Below are positions 44,880-48,426 of a stretch of 48,426 bases of DNA, one piece after another. The DNA is taken from contig CAJNDS010000955.1 of NCBI GenBank assembly GCA_905221605.1, forward strand, positions 1 through 48,426, in the 5' to 3' direction. A program made the translations under genes and the position numbers. The notes below the pieces were generated by a model that searched no databases, was not told the origin of the DNA, and saw only the letters and a program-made list of their open reading frames with translations. Numbering within the stretch: the first letter of the stretch is position 1; every line of letters begins with the position of its first letter. The stretch is from Symbiodinium natans (Eukaryota; Sar; Dinophyceae; Suessiales; Symbiodiniaceae).

Positions 44880-47800
44880 CTGGCCATCAAACTCAAGTCC
44901 CAAGACACCGAAAAGGTCTGTCGTGCACCACGTTGGCCATCAAACTCGCATCCCAAGACACCCAAAAAGTCTATCGTGCACCACGCTGGCCATCAAACTC
45001 GCATCCCAAGACACCGAAAAAGTCTGTCGTGCACCACGCTGGCCATCAAACTCGCATCCCAAGACATCCAAAAAGTCTGTCGTGCACCACGCTGGCCATC
45101 AAACTCGCATCCCAAGACACCGAAAAAGTCTGTCGTGCACCACGCTGGCCATCAAACTCGCATCCCAAGACACCCAAAAAGTCTGTCGTGCACCACGCTG
45201 GCCATCAAACTCGCATCCCAAGACACCCAAAAAGTCTGTCGTGCACCACGCTGGCCATCAAACTCGCATCCCAAGACACCCAAAAAGTCTGTCGTGCACC
45301 ACGCTGGCCATCAAACTCGCATCCCAAGACACCCAAAAAGTCTGTCGTGCACCACGCTGGCCATCAAGCTCGCATCCCACACGCTGGTCATCAAACTCGC
45401 ATCCCAAGACACCCAAAAAGTCTGTCGTGCACCACGCTGGCCATCAAACTCGCATCCCAAGACACCCAAAAAGTCTGTGTGCACCACGCTGACCATCAAA
45501 CTCGCATCAAGACACCCAAAAAGTCTGTCCTGCACCACGCTGGCCATCAAACTCGCATCCCAAGACACCCAAAAAGTCTGTCGTGCACCACGCTGGCCAT
45601 CAAACTCGCATCCCAAGACACCCAAAAAGTCTGTCCTGCACCACGCTGGCCATCAAACTCCCATCCCAAGACACCCAAAAAATCTGTCGTGCACCACGCT
45701 GGCCATCAAACTCGCATCCCAAGACACCCAAAAAGTCTGTCGTGCACCACACTGGCCATCAAACTCGCATCCCAAGCCACCCAAAAAGTCTGTCGTGCAC
45801 CATGCTGGCCATAAAACTCGCAGCCCAAGACACCCAAAAAGTCTGTCGTGCACCACGCTGGCCATCAAACTCGCATCCCAAGACGCCCAAAAAGTCTGTC
45901 GTGCACCACGCTGGCCATCAAACTCGCATCCCAAGACACCCAAAAGTCTGTCGTGCACCACACTGGCCATTAAACTCGCATCCCAAGACACCCAAAAAGT
46001 CTGTCGTGCACCACGCTGGCCATCAAACTCGCATCCCAAGACACCCAAAAAGTCTGTCGTGCACCACGCTGGCCATCAAACTCGCATCCCAACACACCCA
46101 AAAAGTCTGTCGTGCACCACGCTGGCCATCAAACTCGCATCCCAAGACACCCAAAAAGTCTGTCGTGCACCACGCTGGCCATCAGACTCGCATCCCAAGA
46201 CACCCAAAAAGTCTGTCGTGCACCACGCGGGCCATCAAACTCGCAGCCCAAGACACCCAAAAAGTCTGTCGTGCACCACGCTGGCTATCAAACTCGCATC
46301 CTAAGACACCCAAAAAGTCTGTCGTGCACCACGCTGGCCATCAAACTCACCCAAAAAGCCTGTCGTTCACCACGCTGGCCATCAAACTCGCATCCCAAGA
46401 CACCCAAAAAAACTGTCGTGCACCACGCTGGCCATCAAACTCGCATCCCAAGACACCCAAAAAGTCCGTCGTGCACCACGCTGGCCATCAAACTCGCATC
46501 CTAAGACACCCAAAAAAGTCTGTCCTGCACCACGCTGGCCATCAAACTCGCATCCCAAGACACCCAGACAGTCTGTCGTGCACCACACTGGCCATCAAAC
46601 TCACATCCCAAGACACCCAAAAAGTTTGTCGTGCGCCACGCTGGCCATCAAACTCGCATCCCAAGACACCCAAAAAGTCTGTCGTGCGCCACGCTGGCCA
46701 TCAAACTCGCATCCCAAGACACGCAGAAAGTCTGTCGTGCACCACGCTGGCCATCAAACTCGCATCCCAAGACACCCAAAAAGTCTGTCGTGCACCATGC
46801 TGGCCATCAAACTCGCATCCCAAGACACCCAAAAAGTCTGTCCTGCACCACGCTGACCATCAAACTCGCATCCCGAGACACCCAGAAAGTCTGTCGTGCA
46901 CCACGCTGGCCATCAAACTCGCAGCCCAAGACACCCAAAAAGTCTGTCGTGCACCACGCTGGCCATCAATGTCGCATCCCAAGACACCCAAACAGTCCGT
47001 CGTGCAGCACCACGCTGGCCATCAAACTCGCATCCCAAGACACCCAAAAAGTCTGTCGTGCACCACGCTGGCCTTCAAACTCGCATCCCAAGACGCCCAA
47101 AAAGTCTGTCGTGCACCACGCTGGCCATCAATGTCGCATCCCAAGACACCGAAAAAGTCTGTCGTGCACCACGCTGGCCATCAAACTCGCATCCCAACAC
47201 ACCCAAAAAGTCTACCGTGCACCACGCTGGCCATCAAACTCGCATCCCAAGACACCCAAAAATCTGTCGTACACCACGATGGCCATCAACCTCGCATCCC
47301 AAGACACCCAAAAAGTCTGTCCTGCACCACGCTGGCCATCAAACTCTTTGTCTGTCGTGCACCACGCTGGCCATCAAACTCGCATCCCAAGACACCCAAA
47401 AAGTCTGTCGTGCACCACGCTGGCCATCAAACTGTTTGTCTGTCGTGCACCACGCTGGCCATCAAACTCGCATCCCAAGACACCCAAAAAGTCTGTCGTG
47501 CACCACGCTGGCCATCAAACTCGCATCCCAAGACCCCTAAAGAGTCTGTCGTGCACTGTCGTGCAGCACGCTGGCCATCAGACTCGCATCCCAAGACACA
47601 CGAAAAGTCTGTCGTGCACTACGCTGGCCATCAAACTCGCATCCCAAGACACCCAAAAAGTCTGTCGTGCACCACGCTGGCCATCAAACTCGCATCCCAA
47701 GACACCCAAAAAGTCTATCGTGCACGACGCTGGCCATCAAACTCGCATCCCAAGACACCCAAAAAGTCTGTCGTGCACCACGCTGGCCATCAGACTCGCA

Positions 47801-48426
47801 TCCCAGGACACCCAAAAAGTCTGTCGTGCACCATGCTGGCCATCAAACTCGCATCCCAAAACACCCAAAAAGTCTGTCGTGCACCACGCTGGCCATCAAA
47901 CTCGCATCCCAAGACACCCAGAAAGACTGTCGTGCACCAACTCGCAGCCCAAGACACACAAAAATCTCTGTCGTGCGCCACGCTGGCCATCAAACTCGCA
48001 TCCCAAGACACCCAAAAAGTCTGTCGTGCACAAAGTCTGCTGTGCACCACGCTGGCCATCAAACTCGCATCCCAAGACACCCAAAAAATCTGTCGTGCAC
48101 CACGCTGGCCATCAAACTCGTATCCCAAGACACCCAAAACGTCTGTCGTGCACCACGCTGGCCATCAAACTCGCATCCCAAAACACGCAAAAAGTCTGTC
48201 GTGCACCACCTTGGCCATCAAGTTCGCAGCCCAAGACACCCAAAAAAGTTTGTCGTTCACCAGGCTGGCCATCAAACTCGCAGCCCAAGACACCCAAAAA
48301 GTCTATCGTGCACCACGCTGGCCATCAAACTCGCATCCCGAGACACCCAAAAAGTCTGTCGTGCACCACGCTGGCCATGAAACTCGCATCCCAAGACACC
48401 CAAAAGTCTGTCGTGCACCACGCTGG
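44880..48426. repeat. 53-bp satellite array, about 67 units, open at the window end
   Basis: Tandem array unrelated to the 50-bp satellite. A consensus unit is readable at 45,251-45,303; its key words are CTGGCCATCAAACTCGCATC, CCAAGACACCCAAAAAGTCT and GTCGTGCACCACG. Truncated units occur at 45,366-45,388, 46,346, 47,344-47,352, 47,434-47,441, 47,929-47,943 and 48,021-48,042. The + strand of the unit has no stop codon in any frame and 53 is not a multiple of 3, so all three + frames stay open over long runs (up to about 440 codons) with a 53-residue period. It contains no ATG. I treat it as non-coding. The array begins abruptly inside a subtelomeric constant segment and runs off the window. 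Confidence 0.97.

Noticed and set aside
44976-46304. Plus-strand open frame of 442 codons in the 53-bp array
   Set aside because: Same artefact: stop-free unit, length not a multiple of three, no ATG, overlapping frames.
1-48426. tRNA or rRNA genes
   Set aside because: I looked for cloverleaf-like arms and conserved rRNA words in the non-satellite parts and saw none.

Overview
This looks like eukaryotic nuclear DNA from a subtelomere, dominated by satellite repeats, with no intact conventional gene that I can support. The telomere motif is TTTAGGG, as in plants, green algae, dinoflagellates, cryptophytes and several stramenopiles. A divergent plastid petD (cytochrome b6-f subunit IV) lies inside an insertion, so the organism carries, or descends from something that carried, a plastid. 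The red-lineage-like FNLLR wording in petD, its ATA start position, and a minicircle-like layout (two different interiors between shared flanks) make a dinoflagellate my leading guess. Green algae with palindrome-rich or hairpin plastid DNA remain possible. This placement is inference.

Layout. (1) 1-37,936: one giant tandem array of a 50-bp satellite, about 750 units. Superblock 1-15,835 recurs at 18,625-35,060, and an internal 1.9-kb duplication sits in each superblock. The array decays into diverged units from about 35,060. (2) 37,939-38,050: an interstitial TTTAGGG block, then 0.65 kb of single-copy DNA. (3) 38,709-40,191: three composite subtelomeric units (diverged 50-bp satellite, a constant segment of about 270 bp, degenerate telomere motif) in + orientation. 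(4) 40,334-40,984 and 44,539-44,875: the same composite family in inverted orientation with CCCTAAA motifs, so the region forms a large imperfect palindrome centred near 40,260. (5) 40,985-44,538: a 3.55-kb insertion that splits the inverted copy. It reads Y-[2-kb interior-like palindrome region]-X-37 bp-Y-[petD]-X: two different interiors between the same terminal modules, as expected of a linearised dimer of circles sharing a core. (6) 44,880-48,426: a second, unrelated 53-bp satellite, about 67 units, running off the window end.

The long open frames in both satellites follow from stop-free repeat units whose lengths are not multiples of three. They should not be annotated as proteins. The parts most worth pursuing are the petD-bearing insertion, its cluster of perfect hairpins with TTC/GAA loops, and the head-to-head telomere-motif arrangement.
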